Part shown: in pieces, positions 10,997 through 23,371 of the stretch
How positions within the stretch are numbered: the first letter of the stretch is position 1
Layout of the letters: each line of letters starts with the position of its first letter
Origin: Protonemura montana
Lineage: Eukaryota > Arthropoda > Insecta > Plecoptera > Nemouridae
Assembly: GCA_947568835.1 (NCBI GenBank)
Contig: OX387608.1
Location: forward strand, 14,608,001-14,672,000
Reading direction: 5' to 3'
DNA length: 64,000 nt
Position numbers and translations under genes: made by a program
The notes under the pieces: generated by a model
Seen by the model: the letters and a program-made list of their open reading frames with translations, nothing else
Database searches by the model: none
What the model was told of the DNA's origin: nothing

Positions 10997-13900
10997 ATGA
11001 CAACAAACGGGGACTCCTCGCGTTACAGTATCACTTTGAAGACTGTTAACCCTCAGCTGAAGCATATTGAATATGGGACGGTGGGGCCTCTGGTGACAAG
11101 GGCACGTGCCCTCGAAGAACAGCTGAAACAGGTGTGTAGTTGTCAAGAAAGTTTCTAGCAGTTTCCATCGTCGGGGGCTGAAAGGGAGTTTGCTGATTAT
11201 AGGAATGATCGTCAAGACTTGTTCTCAAAAAAGTTTGAAGTTTTTCACTTGAGAAATATTCGACTTACAGGTGTGGGAGGAACAAAACCGCTCTCTTACA
11301 CGAGATGAAATAAGTGATTGCATTTTTCCAATGTTTGAAATTATGAGAATTTCCATTACAAACTCAATTAAGTGCTGAAGAAATACTTTTGATACCAAAT
11401 TTCAGTCCGGAATTGAATTGCCTGCAAGATTATATATAGGCAACTACTAACACATTACAGTACACTTGCAAGCCTACAAATAAGAGGCAATTAGGTGCCA
11501 AATATCATTTTTCTGATTGGTTGATCCGAAGTTAGGGATTGGTTTGAATGTCTTTGGTTTGAAGAATGGCGCTTTGATTCTAAACCTAACCAAACATAAC
11601 TCGATCTTATTTTACTTTTGTAGGGTGTGCAGCTGCCCTTTGCCGAGGTGGTGAAAGCCAATATCGGAGATGCACAGGCTATGGGACAGCTGCCAATCAC
11701 TTTCATTCGTGAAGTGTTGGCGTTGGTGTCGCTTCCATCTCTGCTAGATGAGCCAAGATTTGCTGACGATGTCAAGGTATTGTGGCGAAGCGGCAGGTCT
11801 CTCTTGATTTCATGTTAGAATGTCTGGCTTCACATTAATATCGCTTAAATTTGGGATTCAGCTAGGCTAATTATTCACCGATCATCTGTTATGCAGATTG
11901 CTAATATGTTTTCTTGTTTACGATGCATTAGAGCCAGCTAGGTACTTAAACATAGCGTTTTTTAGATCTGGACGATACACAGGATTGTTTTGAGTATTCT
12001 TTAAAGTGAGTACTCATTTTAGCATTGAATTCTAATTGTTGTACAGGCAAAGGCTCGTGCGATCTTGGCTGCATGCGAAGGTGGCAGTGTCGGAGCGTAC
12101 TCCGATGTTTACGGCCTGCTTCGAGTCAGGAAGAATGTCGCACGTTTCATCGAACGGCGGGATGGAGGTATACCTGCCGATCACAAGAACGTCGTGATTA
12201 CCAACGGGGCAACTCACGGTATCAAGGTGAGGTTGTTTGAACAACGATGGGAAACTATTTGTGCAGTTGGTTACATTAATATTTGATTCAAAGGGCCAAG
12301 GGCCTTTCAAGGACCAAGCTCGTGAGAGGTCAGAGAGTTCCAAGCTATCCAGCTGCTATCCAGCTGTTTGTTGCTCACAGCAATGCTGTGAGAAAGGCTC
12401 ACAAAAAGTTATCTTTTATTATTTTTTTTTTTTCAGTCGGTTCTCAAGTTGCTAATTGCCGACGTGAACGGAAAGAAACCTGGAGTGATGATGCCAATCC
12501 CGCAGTACCCGCTTTATCGATCAACGCTTGTGGAATACAACCTCGCAGAGGTGAGATAAAAAAAAATATTTCACTGTGCTTGGCAAAGAAGCAACGCAAT
12601 AATTTGACAGTACGCTCTTTTCGTATGAAGAATTAAACACTTTGTTGTGCAGGTTGCCTACTACTTAGACGAAGACAACCAGTGGAGCCTGGACGTTGTC
12701 GAACTGGAGCGGTCAATCAATGAAGGGCGGGAGACGTGCCATCCTCGTGCAATTGTCGTCATCAATCCAGGCAACCCGACAGGCCAAGTGCTGACACGAA
12801 GCAACATCGAAGAAATCATCATGTTTGCGCATCGTGAAGAACTCTTTATTATTGCCGACGAAGTTTATCAGGTTTGTTTCTCTGAGAAGAGTTGATCCAT
12901 TGAGTTCATGAGGTTAATAGGAGGAAAATGATTGCATAATAGATAATAGCGATGTGTAGGTGAGCCTGGTCATGGTACATCAATAAAAGATGTAATTTGA
13001 AGCATTACTAGACAAAAAAGTAGATTAATTGGTTTGAAGTTAAAGCAAAAAATTCAGCATTGTTAAACAATAGCAGTCTCATTTGTAATTTTAACACTTT
13101 TACTACATTATTGTATTTTTTGGTCCGTGAACACATGGCTTTAAAAACGGCAATTGGGATGCAAGCTCTGAAAATCTTAATAATTATTAACCTTAAATTA
13201 TAGGATCGAAATATGACGGTGATAATATTTATTTATTTATTTATTTGTGCTACGTACAATTACATGGTAGTTGTGTGAGCCTAATTGGTACGAACTTAAC
13301 CCATAGAGATTAGAAATAGGAACAAACATTTTTTTTTTTTTTTTTCATTGATTTATAACTAGAGATATGAACTTATTGGCATGAAAATATCGCAGGACAA
13401 CATTTACGCCAAAGGCAGCGAGTTCCATTCGTTCAAGAAGGTAATGACTGAGATGGGAGAGCCGTACAGCAGCATGGAGCTGGCTTCCTTCATGTCCTGC
13501 TCCAAGTGTGAGTACCGATTGCCAGTTGCTGCAGTTGAATTTAAAATAACCAACATTGCATACTAACAATTTAAACAAATAGAATCGTCACAGAATATGT
13601 GATGTTCACTTGTTTTAGGTTTAAATCTAGGTATCTACAAAATAGATAATACCAATCTGTGATCATACCAAAGAAATTAAAAATACTGTCATAAAAATAT
13701 CTGATCTACAAAAATTCATACTTGTATTGGTTATATCAAAAAAAAAAAAAAATGCTTTTATAAATGGTTTATGACCTACTAGGAAAATGCATCTAAAAGA
13801 TCCCACCACTGGCAAAATGAATGAGACAGCTTGACCTAATAAATCAACTAAAGGAGTTGCACTGAGAGAAAGTACACTTTATTATTAATTTATTAACAAC

Positions 13901-15901
13901 ACTATAACCGTCTGAAAAATTGATGCCAAAAATTTGCCAAAAATGCCAAAAATTTGAGACGGTTGTAGTGTTGTTAATAATAAATAACCCCGCGCATTGC
14001 AAGCGTTTGCAATTTAAATAAGATTTCATCTTAGAAAGTACACTACTTGCTCTAAATTGCAAGCTTAGTCTGACCCATAACGATCTTGTCCAGGCTACAT
14101 GGGTGAATGCGGGCTAAGAGGTGGCTACGTCGAAATCATCAACCTGCAAGCCGACATCTACTCAATCTTCATGAACCTGATGACTGCTGACACCTGTCCA
14201 ACGGTCATCGGGCAGGTACGTTACACAAAATTACTGCTGTTATGCGTGGGGGTCTTCCATACTGGTTTTGCAAAGAAATGGTACCTACCATTTCCATCAA
14301 AAGAATGGTGAACAGACATTTTAGCTGATGTTTAAAAAACTTTTAAGAATTCAATCCTTGTATCTATGTCAATTTTCTGTTCAGTGATAGTTAACGGCGT
14401 TGTACCCATATGCTATGTATAAGGGGACAAAGACCCTCTAATAAGTTACTACTTTCCTCTCTGTCTACCAGTGTAAAACAAATGCATAGGTTGCAGATTG
14501 TTTTGGTTTGAAACATGCAAGTCGAGCTAGATTAGTAGGTTTCCCAAAGATCTTATCGTGGACCACAATTAAAACAGTTGTTTTAGGGATTTCAATATTT
14601 TTTATGAAGCCAATTGAAAAGTCTCATTACAGACAGATAAACCTCTATGTTGGTTCTTTGCTAAAAAGGACAACCGCATGCACCATCAGGTGCCACAGCC
14701 GTTATCACCTGTAATCGGTTTGTTTGCCCTATAGAAAGTTTGAACAGAAGATAGCTGTGACTCTGAGTATCTATCATCCGAATGCTTAACCCGAGTTGGC
14801 CTAGAATGCCGAACGGAATGGACATGACTAACCTTACCTGACTCTCCCGTCTTGCTCAGGCCGTACTGGACTGCGTGGTTGCACCGCCGCAGCCAGGAGA
14901 CGAGTCTTACGAGACGTTCCGCCAGGAGAAGGCGGAAGTCTTACGCTCGCTTGGTGAGAGGGCGATGTTAGTCGATAACGGCTTTGGAAGCATACATGGA
15001 ATGTCCCACAACAAAGTGCAAGGAGCCATGTACGCTTTTCCACAGGTGGGTAACTCAATCGAGGGATTGATGTCGGCGTTTATTGTCTTTTTCAAAGTTT
15101 AAAAAATATACTTATGGAGAATGTAGTTAGCGCAAACGGAGGTTTTATTTTTTAACGATGGTGGAGTTTGATTCCTTACAATGGTGATATTTGTATGAAG
15201 TGGTTGCGCCATTAAGATATCGATTATAGTTTAATGTGGTAAACTACAACGCTGAAAGTGTACCTATAAAAAATGAAGTGAGATCAGTATCGCAAGCCTA
15301 TCTAAGCTGTCAGGCTTAGAGGCAACTAATCAGCAAATTCTGACACACATGGCCATTCACAAAATGTTGAAGTCCTGTAGCCAAATGGATTCGGGAGGCG
15401 GCCCCTTGCTAAATTGGGGGTCCCTGGCCTGGGCCTCCCGTTCCAAAAGATAGAAATAAATAATTGTAATTTTACAGCTAATACCCAAGTTAAAAAAAAT
15501 GACAAAAATGTGCAATTTGGAACCTTGACATTCCTGATCTTTGATTAAACAAGGTAGTTAGGTGGTCGTGCACTAAAGCAATATACGAATTAATGATGAA
15601 CGAATCACCTGACTTTTTAACGTTGATTTCGACCCGTTTACATCGTTTGTCGTACCCACAGGTCCACTTGCCAGCGACAGTGATCGCTCTGGCAAAGGCC
15701 GCTGGCGTTTCTCCGGACACTTTCTACGCGGCTGCCCTTCTCGAAAAGACCGGCATATGCGTCGTACCCGGCTCCGGCTTCGGACAGAAGCCTGGCACGT
15801 ACCATTTCCGTACGACTATTTTGGCACCACCAGTAAAACTCAAGGTGATGATTGGAAAGATACAAAAGTTTCACAAGGAATTTCTTGAGCAGTACGAGTA
15901 A
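10997..15901 (+). CDS. Alanine aminotransferase (nine exons, 486 aa)
   Basis: PLP enzyme that interconverts alanine plus 2-oxoglutarate with pyruvate plus glutamate. Exons: 10997-11131, 11624-11776, 12047-12226, 12437-12550, 12653-12871, 13396-13507, 14094-14215, 14860-15045, 15662-15901; all are GT-AG and in phase. Family marks: ANIGDAQAMGQLPITF (exon 2), GAYSDVYGLLRVR (exon 3), IPQYPLYRSTL (exon 4), NPGNPTGQ at about 232-239 (exon 5), DEVYQ/DNIY at the exon 5/6 border, and the Schiff-base Lys304 in SCSK followed by YMGECGLRGGY. Length is close to vertebrate ALT. No mitochondrial presequence is visible before the conserved start (TVNPQLKHIEYGTVGPLV), so a cytosolic form is likely, although an upstream exon cannot be excluded. 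Oddity: the residue after Lys304 is Cys (codon T|GC split by intron 6) where the family normally has Gly. Intron 6 holds a foldback repeat and intron 7 a dispersed repeat D. Confidence 0.95.
13220..13246 (+). repeat. (ATTT)n microsatellite in aminotransferase intron 5
   Basis: Five to six TTTA units in intron 5; a T-run (13331-13347) follows downstream. Confidence 0.8.
13880..14035 (+). repeat. Foldback remnant of the TIR/tRNA-like retroposon in aminotransferase intron 6
   Basis: Inverted arms (TTATTAACAACACTATAACC and GGTTGTAGTGTTGTTAATAA) flank a short spacer. The palindromic tail with GCAAGCGTTTGCAATTTAAA and GATTTCATC follows and ends about 60 bp before the exon 7 acceptor. The tRNA-like interior is missing. 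Confidence 0.75.
14398..14660 (+). repeat. Repeat D, copy 1
   Basis: Direct, clearly recognisable match to 22868-23125 over about 260 bp (TATAAGGGGACAAAGACCCT, TACTACTTTCCTCTCTGTCT, TCCCAAAGATCTTATCG, TATTTTTTATGAAGCCAA). No coding capacity seen. Lies in aminotransferase intron 7. Confidence 0.8.
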
Positions 15902-16494
15902 TCTAGTAACTTTCTGTCTTTACCGTGAAAGAAGGTACCATTACAAAGTCCTTGAGGGCAATTTTGGCCTCAAAAGCTAGTGGAGATAAATTAGTTCAGA
16001 TGGGTTTGAACTTTGAAATGATATCTTCTGTCATGGGGCTACATTGTGGTGTATCTATACACCACCTTAAATTTGATGAGAAGGCTAAGAACGTATTTGG
16101 AATTGGTTGTGATCGTTAATTAGTATTTAGAAACATTTGGCTCAATTCTATTTGACAGACACTCATAAGTCAACTTGCTGGAAATTGACGTTTTAGATAT
16201 TTACAAAATGTTCAAAACAATGTACCTGCTATACCTCCAACGAGAAATGATGCTGGTCTACTGAACAGTCTGTCTACAATTAGAACTTTTTATATTAATA
16301 TCACATAATTGTATTGGCAATCATTTATACTGCACTGAGAAAGCCATTTATGTATTATTTACCTGTTGCTGCTTATCAAAGTGCTATGGTAGACTGCTGT
16401 GAAAGAGGAGTAATACATTGTATTACTACGCTATGTATACTTTACATGTAATTATGCTGACAAGTATCATACCATTTATTTGGTCAATTGTTAC

Positions 16495-16500
16495 AATAAA
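16495..16500 (+). terminator. Candidate polyadenylation signal of the aminotransferase gene
   Basis: AATAAA 594 bp after the stop codon, in A+T-rich sequence. It is followed by (ATT)n from 16505. Other AATAAA motifs lie near 16563, so the exact site is uncertain. Confidence 0.35.
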
Positions 16501-16559
16501 AGCAATTATTATTATTATTATTAACATTATAAATACGACTGATGATACTGTAACCATGT

Positions 16560-17976
16560 GTATAAATAAATAATAATTATAAAAAATAAGTATATTATTT
16601 TTCTATTGAAGCACCCACCTATCGCTGCGATTGCGATGTATAACCGGATTTAAATAATAAGGATTTAAATAAAGGACCACATGCAATTATCTCGATTCTC
16701 GAGTACAAAGGACAAGGACATCCATCTCAAAGACAAAAATAATACACATCAATTGATAAAGATTTATTTCAACGATTAAATCGTAATGATCACGAACTAG
16801 AAATAATCAATAGTCTATCCAGGAGGGTGGTGGCAGGATGTCACCCCTATTTTGCTTTCAGTGCAGAGAAAAACGTAAGTCTTTTCTTTATTTAATTTTT
16901 TTTTGCCAATTTAACTTGACTTAAGATATAATTGAGCGCCCCTGCACTGGGCACGTGTCTGATATTAAAAAATGAAAATTTGCAAATTTAGATTGCTTGG
17001 CAAAACCTAAATTTTCCCCTGCAAGGACATCGAAATGAAATCCGAGCAGTGGTTTAAGTAGAGGTTTAACAATCAAAGATTACGCCTAAAATTCTTGAAA
17101 TTAATTTTTGAGTCTGAGTTAGCGTCAAGAGTTTTAACCGTTTGCCTAAAATGTGTTGATTTGCCCCACAATACAAAATGTTTCTGGGGGGCTGACCCTG
17201 TAAGTACCAATGACACCAATGTTTGTACTTTTCACGACTCTTGAGATGACATGTCTTAACCATGTCAATTTACATCTCCTCCTCCACTCCTCATGCCTGA
17301 AATCCTGGCTACACCACTGCAGACAAAAATGATACAAAATTGATTATTTGAAAATGATCCACTAGAAATTGCCAAGTTGAAGGTAACCAAAAATACTAAG
17401 CTAACTCCATGAATTATAATGGTAAGGTTTTAAAGACGAACAAACGATAATACATGACGATTCAATTCCGCTCCTACTCATCACGGCACACGCAATACAA
17501 TCAGAAAGAAAATACAAAGAATTTGACATTTAAAAAAGGAACATTTACCTAGTACAGTTGACTAGTAATCATCATAGTGAATACAACAATAAACTTTAAG
17601 AAAACACATCGACAATCATGTTTATTGTCAGTTAATTGACAGCAAGTTTTTTTTTTTTAAGATTGCCTCGTAATGATCATGGTAGGCACCTAGGCCCAAG
17701 ACAAGACAAAAATTATACAAATCAACACTTGAAGATGAAATATGTATCTGTATAAGCAAACGACTTGAAATAATCATTGCCAACAAAAAGAATATTCATA
17801 ATCAACGATGACAACTTAATTAAAAAAATCAGTCGACTCATACTGATCATAAAAAATATCGTCAAAATGATCTAGATGCAGATCCAACTTAAATATCTGG
17901 ACTCAAACACAAAGTTAGCTCATGTATCACATGTTTTGAACATACAAAAATAACTCAGGCAACTAAACCATTTTGC
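16560..17976 (+). other. Intergenic, no gene seen
   Basis: A+T-rich sequence between convergent genes (aminotransferase and zinc finger). No conserved protein segment or RNA gene was recognised; only short simple runs of A/T. Confidence 0.6.
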
Positions 17977-20369
17977 TCAGTTCATTTTGGGGGAACACGC
18001 AAGCCCATACGTCAAAACAATAAAATGCGCGTTGATTGCTTCATCGGAGTCGAACTGTTGGTTGCAAAGCTTGCAGACCCTTTCCTTGATGTTGTGCACC
18101 TCTGTGACGTGCTTTACGTGTCTCCAGCGCGCTCGAAACGTTGCGTTGCACCAATTGCAAGTAAGACCTGTTCGTGAATCAATAACCACACTATAATCAT
18201 GAGATGACAAGAAAAATTGGGATTTATAAAGGAAAAATATTGAACAATCCACGGTTTTTTTTTGTTTGTTTTACTTTTACATTAATGCACTTTGCAAGCT
18301 TATAAAAATCAAATAATTGGTGCAATCCTTTAAAATACATAGTGGCCAACTTTTCTACAGTTTCTAAGATGAATTCCATGGCTACCAAGGGTTGAATCTA
18401 TTTGTTTTTGTTTCCAAAGCTGGCAACAAAAAAAAAAAAAAACGTCTTGGAAATATATCAGTGTAATTTAAAATCCTAATTACCAGATTGTTTCAAGAGC
18501 CATATTGTCTCAGATAATTTACAAAGTAAATATTTTTGATAACTTAGTTGATTTTTAAACATTGTTATCAATCCTAGTAATTTAATAAACAATTGAATAC
18601 CTCTACCAAGAGGTGGATTTCAGAAAAGCTCATTTACCATTTTCAATCGGTGCCACACGAACAGCACATTTTCGGGCGTGTGATTGCATGAAACTTCGCC
18701 TCGTAAAACCCTTTTCACAAGACGGGCATTTATGGACTCGGCACCGTACTACATGATTTTTCAGGTGCGATTCACTCTCGAAATCTCTGCCACATCGACA
18801 TATGTGTCTGGCGTTACCATCATCAGGAGAGAGACCGTGAGCAGTTTCCATGTGGCGGTTATACAATGATTTCCAAATTATCTTCAAACATTCTGGGCAT
18901 TCATACTCGCACGATTCGTTGCGCATGTGCTCTTTTAGGGCTGCCGCACTTTTAAAATACTTTTCGCAGCCTTTACACTGCAAAGGTATCTTATTCTTTA
19001 CCTTGACGGATTTTTTTTTTGACACGATGTGTTTTTCTGAGCTGGATAGGTCTTGTAAAGTGTTACGTTTCAAATTCATTTGGATTATTTTAATATCTGC
19101 ATTTGTAAGGCGGAGTAACGTCAGTGAAATGCTTCTCATAAGAGCTTCAGATTCTTGAGGGGATCTTAATGTGACATGCTTATCGACGTATTCCATCAAA
19201 GCCTCGCATCTGAAAGGATCGTGTTCCTCAATGCTTTTCAAGTTGCTGAATCGAGTGTTGCAAGGGAGGCAAGTGGCAACAAAGGAAAATCTTTTATTCC
19301 CAATATCTTTCAGTGAGGTGAGTGGTTCTGTGTCAGTCTTGAACATTTGCGTGTCTTTTCCGCACGGGAAGTGCCGGCAGTACTCTTCATTGGTAAAATC
19401 TTTATTGCAAGTAAGACATTGTATTTTGGAAAAAATGTCTTCAAAATAACCCGGCAAGCTTTTCAAATATTTTTTGCTAGGATTTTTTTTTCTTGAAATT
19501 TCACTACTACTGATTTTTTCTGTAGGGCATGATTTATTTCTGGGCAGCTGAATCTTTTCCGAAGTATTTTCGGAACAATATTTCGGCGTTTTGTTAACAC
19601 TGTCGAGACACTTCTGGATCCTGTTTATGTTTTTGACACCTTGCGACTTTATAGGTGAGCATTTAAGCAAATGACTCTCCCAACGTTTGTTAAACACCTT
19701 CTTGGCACACACTATGCATATCGTCGAACAAGAATTGCTTGCCAAATGACGCCTCAAGTTTCTGCTCGAGGCCAACACCACTGCACACTTTGGGCAACTT
19801 AGGGGACGTTTTGATGGCGTTAAAACACACTTTGACAAGAGGTTGAACATTTCTCCTGCTGGCTTAGATATGCTTCCTAAACATCCTTCAACGATGCATG
19901 GCTCCGATTTTGGAGCATCCTGCCAATCGTGCACAGAAGACGCAGTAGAAAGTTTGTAGGGGGAGATTTCGGACTTGAAGTAGCTGGTCATTGGAGTTTT
20001 CTCATCGTTTGATGTTTGATCGAGTGTTACATTCGCACAGATGCTTGTTGTGCTTAATGATGCCTGATAGTAGTGATCGTGCACGATGAGATGCGTGCTG
20101 ATACTATCTTGATCTTCAAATCGTGCACCGCAAGCAGTGCAGAGCAGATTGGGGTCAATTGGGTCCATGTTTTCCCAGGGAATTTCTGTGTCACCATAAG
20201 CTTCCACGTTCTGCCCCAAGATATCAAAGTCACTGTAGTTTTCTATAGTTGAATTGGGATAATCAACCAATATGGAATCTTCATAGCAAGCCCATGGCAA
20301 AGCATTGCTCATGTAAAACTCGAGGCCGAGAGAGTACTCTGTCGACTGGTGCACCGGATAGTCCATCAT
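17977..20369 (-). CDS. Multi-zinc-finger protein, 640 aa, two coding exons
   Basis: Probable nuclear DNA- or RNA-binding protein; the specific target is unknown. Coding exons are 20369-18638 and 18167-17977, joined in phase (Gly codon G|GT). The start is fixed: an in-frame TAG lies immediately before ATG ATG, and a splice acceptor at 20383-20385 shows that a non-coding 5' exon precedes it. About eleven Cys2 finger-like units can be counted. They include LLCTACGARF...HLIVH, LSCPKCAVVL, STICIVCAKKVF, IQCLTCNKDF, TCLPCNTRF, LQCKGCEKYF, YECPECLKIIW...HMETAH, HICRCGRDF, HKCPSCEKGF, LTCNWCNATF and RVCKLCNQQF. Many close with Cys in place of the last His (for example HLASNSC, HMRNESC, HVVRC, HARKC), so they are C2HC. 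There is a poorly conserved acidic N-terminus and a basic middle. TGEKP-type linkers are absent, so it is not a classic tandem KRAB-style array. The gene is convergent with the aminotransferase gene. Orthology was not recognised. Confidence 0.85.
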
Positions 20370-20555
20370 CTAGCTGAGTTTCCTATAAAAATACAAAGTT
20401 AAACTGTTTATTGGTGGTGGTTTACAATTTACGGATAGATGTCTGCGCATATGATTTACAGTCAGTGCTCGGACCAGTAGCGCAGCATGGCACTCAACAT
20501 TAGAGCTGGAATTTTTTGCTGCTTAGAGACAGGAATCCAGCCTTTCTCTAAGGTA

Positions 20556-20815
20556 CAACCGTTGAGTGTAGGTTATGGGTAGAGTTTCAACGTCAATGTT
20601 ACAGTCTCTGCGTGAAAGATGGCCGCCAAATGACCACCTTACCGACAAAAATGCAGAGTACCGGTACATCACGGTAAGTGGAACCCCTGTTGTATGAATT
20701 TTAATTTCGATATTTCTCGTAGGTTAACTCGCTTTTGAGACTTTTCATGCTTAAAAAGTCTCCTTCAATGTTTACCTCAACGATTGATATACACGTAACG
20801 ATATTAAAAAGCGAG
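20556..20815 (+). repeat. Repeat B, copy 1
   Basis: Reverse-complement match to 29821-30185: ACCGTTGAGTGTAGGTTATG, GTGAAAGATGGC, TACCGACAAAAATGCAGAGTA, TCGTAGGTTAACTCGCTTTT and TTGATATACACGTAACGATA. Its outer part contains short inverted segments (ACTCGCTTTT...AAAAGCGAGT). It lies just upstream of the zinc-finger gene's coding start, so it may contribute to the 5' exon or promoter. Confidence 0.7.
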
Positions 20816-21120
20816 TTTGTTTATAGTATTCGGCAATGCTTTAATGTCGAGAAGTCTAGAAATTTGGTGTTTATAGTGCTAAAAATGTCTTCCGCATCCA
20901 CTTTATATATATATCTCTAGAGAAATTTGCCTAAAAGCAGGTATAAGCAGGCCTATAAGCAATTATTTAAGAAAAACCATTTGTCCTTTAGAAACAATAT
21001 TGTGTCTGTAGGTGATATGGACTTTTTCATGTGAAATTTTAGACTTTTGTAAATGGTATTTTTTCTTGAATCCCCTAGCTAGCGGCTTTTTCTCTCTCGT
21101 CTCTACCAAATACCGGTTAT

Positions 21121-21327
21121 TTCAACACGCCAGACCTTTTCGTATTAACCCATCCGATACCTGACCCAGCACAGTGTTGCTTAACTTTGGTGATCTCGAC
21201 ATGCCAACCTGTTGGGTGGTCACCCATCCAATGCTCCAATACCTGACCCCGCGTAGTGATGCGTAACTTCAATTATCTCACGAGAATCGATGTTTCCAAA
21301 ACGCTAAACAGTTTGGTGGTCACCAAT
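21121..21327 (-). repeat. Two tandem 5S-like SINE heads
   Basis: Two successive reverse-oriented copies of the 5S-like core (TAACCCATCCGATACCTGAC, then GGTCACCCATCCAATGC and TACCTGACCCCGCGTAG). No SINE body follows. Together with 21741-21828 it brackets a possible LINE tail. Confidence 0.75.
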
Positions 21328-21702
21328 TTCATCAAATTCAAAATTCAAATTCACTATTTGTCATATTCTTGAAAATAATCACAGTACAGAGTCAGAATCA
21401 ATAAAAAATCATCAACATTACACCAGTACTTGTACAATTGTACAAACATAAAAATTAAAATTAAATTAAAATTAGTGAGTTCTCATGAAACCCAACCTTG
21501 GTGGGACTTAATAAAGCTAAAACATTATATAAAATCACTAATACAAATGACATTTCTTTTAAAACGAAAATCAAACAACTTTTTTAAGTATCTGCATTTT
21601 ACAATGTTAGCGAATTTCTTAATTGTCAGGCTTAGTATGTAATGATGACGATTCAAATACTGTGCAAACAGTACATTGTGAATAAATATATTATTATTAT
21701 CA
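21328..21702 (+). repeat. Possible LINE 3' end inserted into a SINE head
   Basis: One frame contains ISFKTKIKQLF, resembling the C-terminal end of Jockey/CR1-type ORF2. The segment ends with AATAAATATATTATTATTATC, here a simple-repeat tail like that of the copy ending at 8593. 5S-like SINE heads lie on both sides. Support is weak. Confidence 0.35.
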
Positions 21703-21740
21703 AATATCTTACCATGCTTATTGCCTTTATCGCTTAATTC

Positions 21741-21828
21741 CAGAGATCTTACGAGGACCAGTGTTTCCAGCATGCCAAACCGTTCGGTGGACACCCATCA
21801 AATAACTGACCAAGCGCAGTGTTGCGAC
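21741..21828 (-). repeat. 5S-like SINE head fragment
   Basis: Reads as the reverse complement of the 5S-like head (GATCTTACGAGGACCAGTGT, CCGTTCGGTGG, CACCCATCAAATAACTGACC). No body attached. Confidence 0.75.
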
Positions 21829-21829
21829 A

Positions 21830-22860
21830 TATTCCCCTTGTCAAAGTTCGGAAGCGAATGATTGCATCATAGCCAGAAATCCAGACACATAAAGCTTCTT
21901 CGGTGCTCTGAATATACGGCATACCCTCGTAGTACATTTGAGTAGGTATATATCCCTATGCCGCATAGTCGATTGGGGTTTGGATACCATTTGGGAGTAT
22001 TGACTTTAAGTTACTGTGTACCGAATTCGAAGTAAGTCTGGGGGTCTGTTTTCGCCGGATTGGAAACAAATATAACACTACCCAACATCGCCAGAATCAA
22101 ACTAATAAATATAGATAAAACAATGTTTTAAAACCACTTAGCACGCGACCTACCGGTTGAGAACCACTCTATGTAAATAAATTGTGTAATAAACTGTGTC
22201 CGAACAAGTTGCTAATTACGATTTTTTCCTCTTGCCAAAATAAACCCCAAAAATGGCATCTGAAAATCAAGTTCAGGATAGCGCATAAAGTTAAGTAAAT
22301 GCATATACGGAAAATGATATTTTAGCTATTTTTATTATCTCTACGACATCATTCTTACCTCAAAGGTCATAAAACGTCTGCAAAGTTAGGTCTGTTTCGT
22401 GAACATTCGTCTCACAGTCTTACCGATAACTTGCAATTACCGACTTGCAAATGTCTAAAACTCTAGTGTCCCCCTCACTTGCTCTTGCAGGAAGTGTTTA
22501 TGGTAAGCTCTAAGGGGATTAACCAGCAAACTAGACATACATCGTTGCGACTTATAGGCACGAAAGAAGGTTGGGTGCCAATGACAGAGACAAAATCATA
22601 AAATCACGCTCTTAGGTAGCGTTTTACTCGCCCGCGGTTGCCAGTGCTCATAAAATCATTTTTTTTTACAGAAATTACAGCATGTAGTTGTCAAAGCTTT
22701 AATGACCATTTAATACTTGAAGAAAATCACAAATATTCGCTTTCTAGCACAACAGATTTGATTTATTTCTCTGAAATTTCGACTTGTGAATTTATTTTTT
22801 GGGTGTTCCCGAAGTTGGACTAGAGGTGATTATTTTTTTTATAAGCCCCGAGTATGTTTT
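21830..22860 (+). other. Intergenic, no gene seen
   Basis: A+T-rich sequence without recognisable protein or RNA gene. Confidence 0.55.
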
Positions 22861-22867
22861 AAAGGCA

Positions 22868-23125
22868 TTGTACCCAGATGCAATGTATAAGGGGACAAAG
22901 ACCCTCTCATTATTTACTACTTTCCTCTCTGTCTATCAGTGTAACACAAATGCACAAGTTACAGATTGTTTTGGTTTGAAAGATGCAAATCGAGCGAGAT
23001 TAGTGGGATTCCCAAAGATCTTATCGCCGACATAAATAAAATCTGTCGTTACTGGAATTTCGATATTTTTTATGAAGCCAAATGATCGGTCTCGTTATGC
23101 AGATAAACCTCGATGTTCGTTTAAA
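22868..23125 (+). repeat. Repeat D, copy 2
   Basis: Direct counterpart of 14398-14660, same orientation, roughly 80% alike by eye. No terminal inverted repeats or coding frame noticed. Confidence 0.8.
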
Positions 23126-23333
23126 ATTAAGGGATGAACAAGGACCGTGCAGAGATGATCTTGAAGACCAAGATTTTTAGACGGTGGTCGATTTCCCGCC
23201 AATGTTGGTTTTACGGGATAAATAACGATGGTTCCAAACCACTGTCACTAGCAGTGGTTTATTAGTAACGAAAAGATGGGTAATAATTTTAGGGGATAAT
23301 TTTATTCAGGTGCTATTCTAGATCGTGTTTTCC

Positions 23334-23370
23334 GGGGGTGGGTGGGTGGGTGGGGGGGGGGGGGGGGGGG
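23334..23370 (+). repeat. G-rich tract with G-quadruplex pattern
   Basis: Four GGGT-type units followed by a run of 19 G. At least four G-runs of three or more with one-base loops satisfy the G-quadruplex pattern. The exact length of such a homopolymer is often unreliable in assemblies. Confidence 0.85.
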
Positions 23371-23371
23371 T

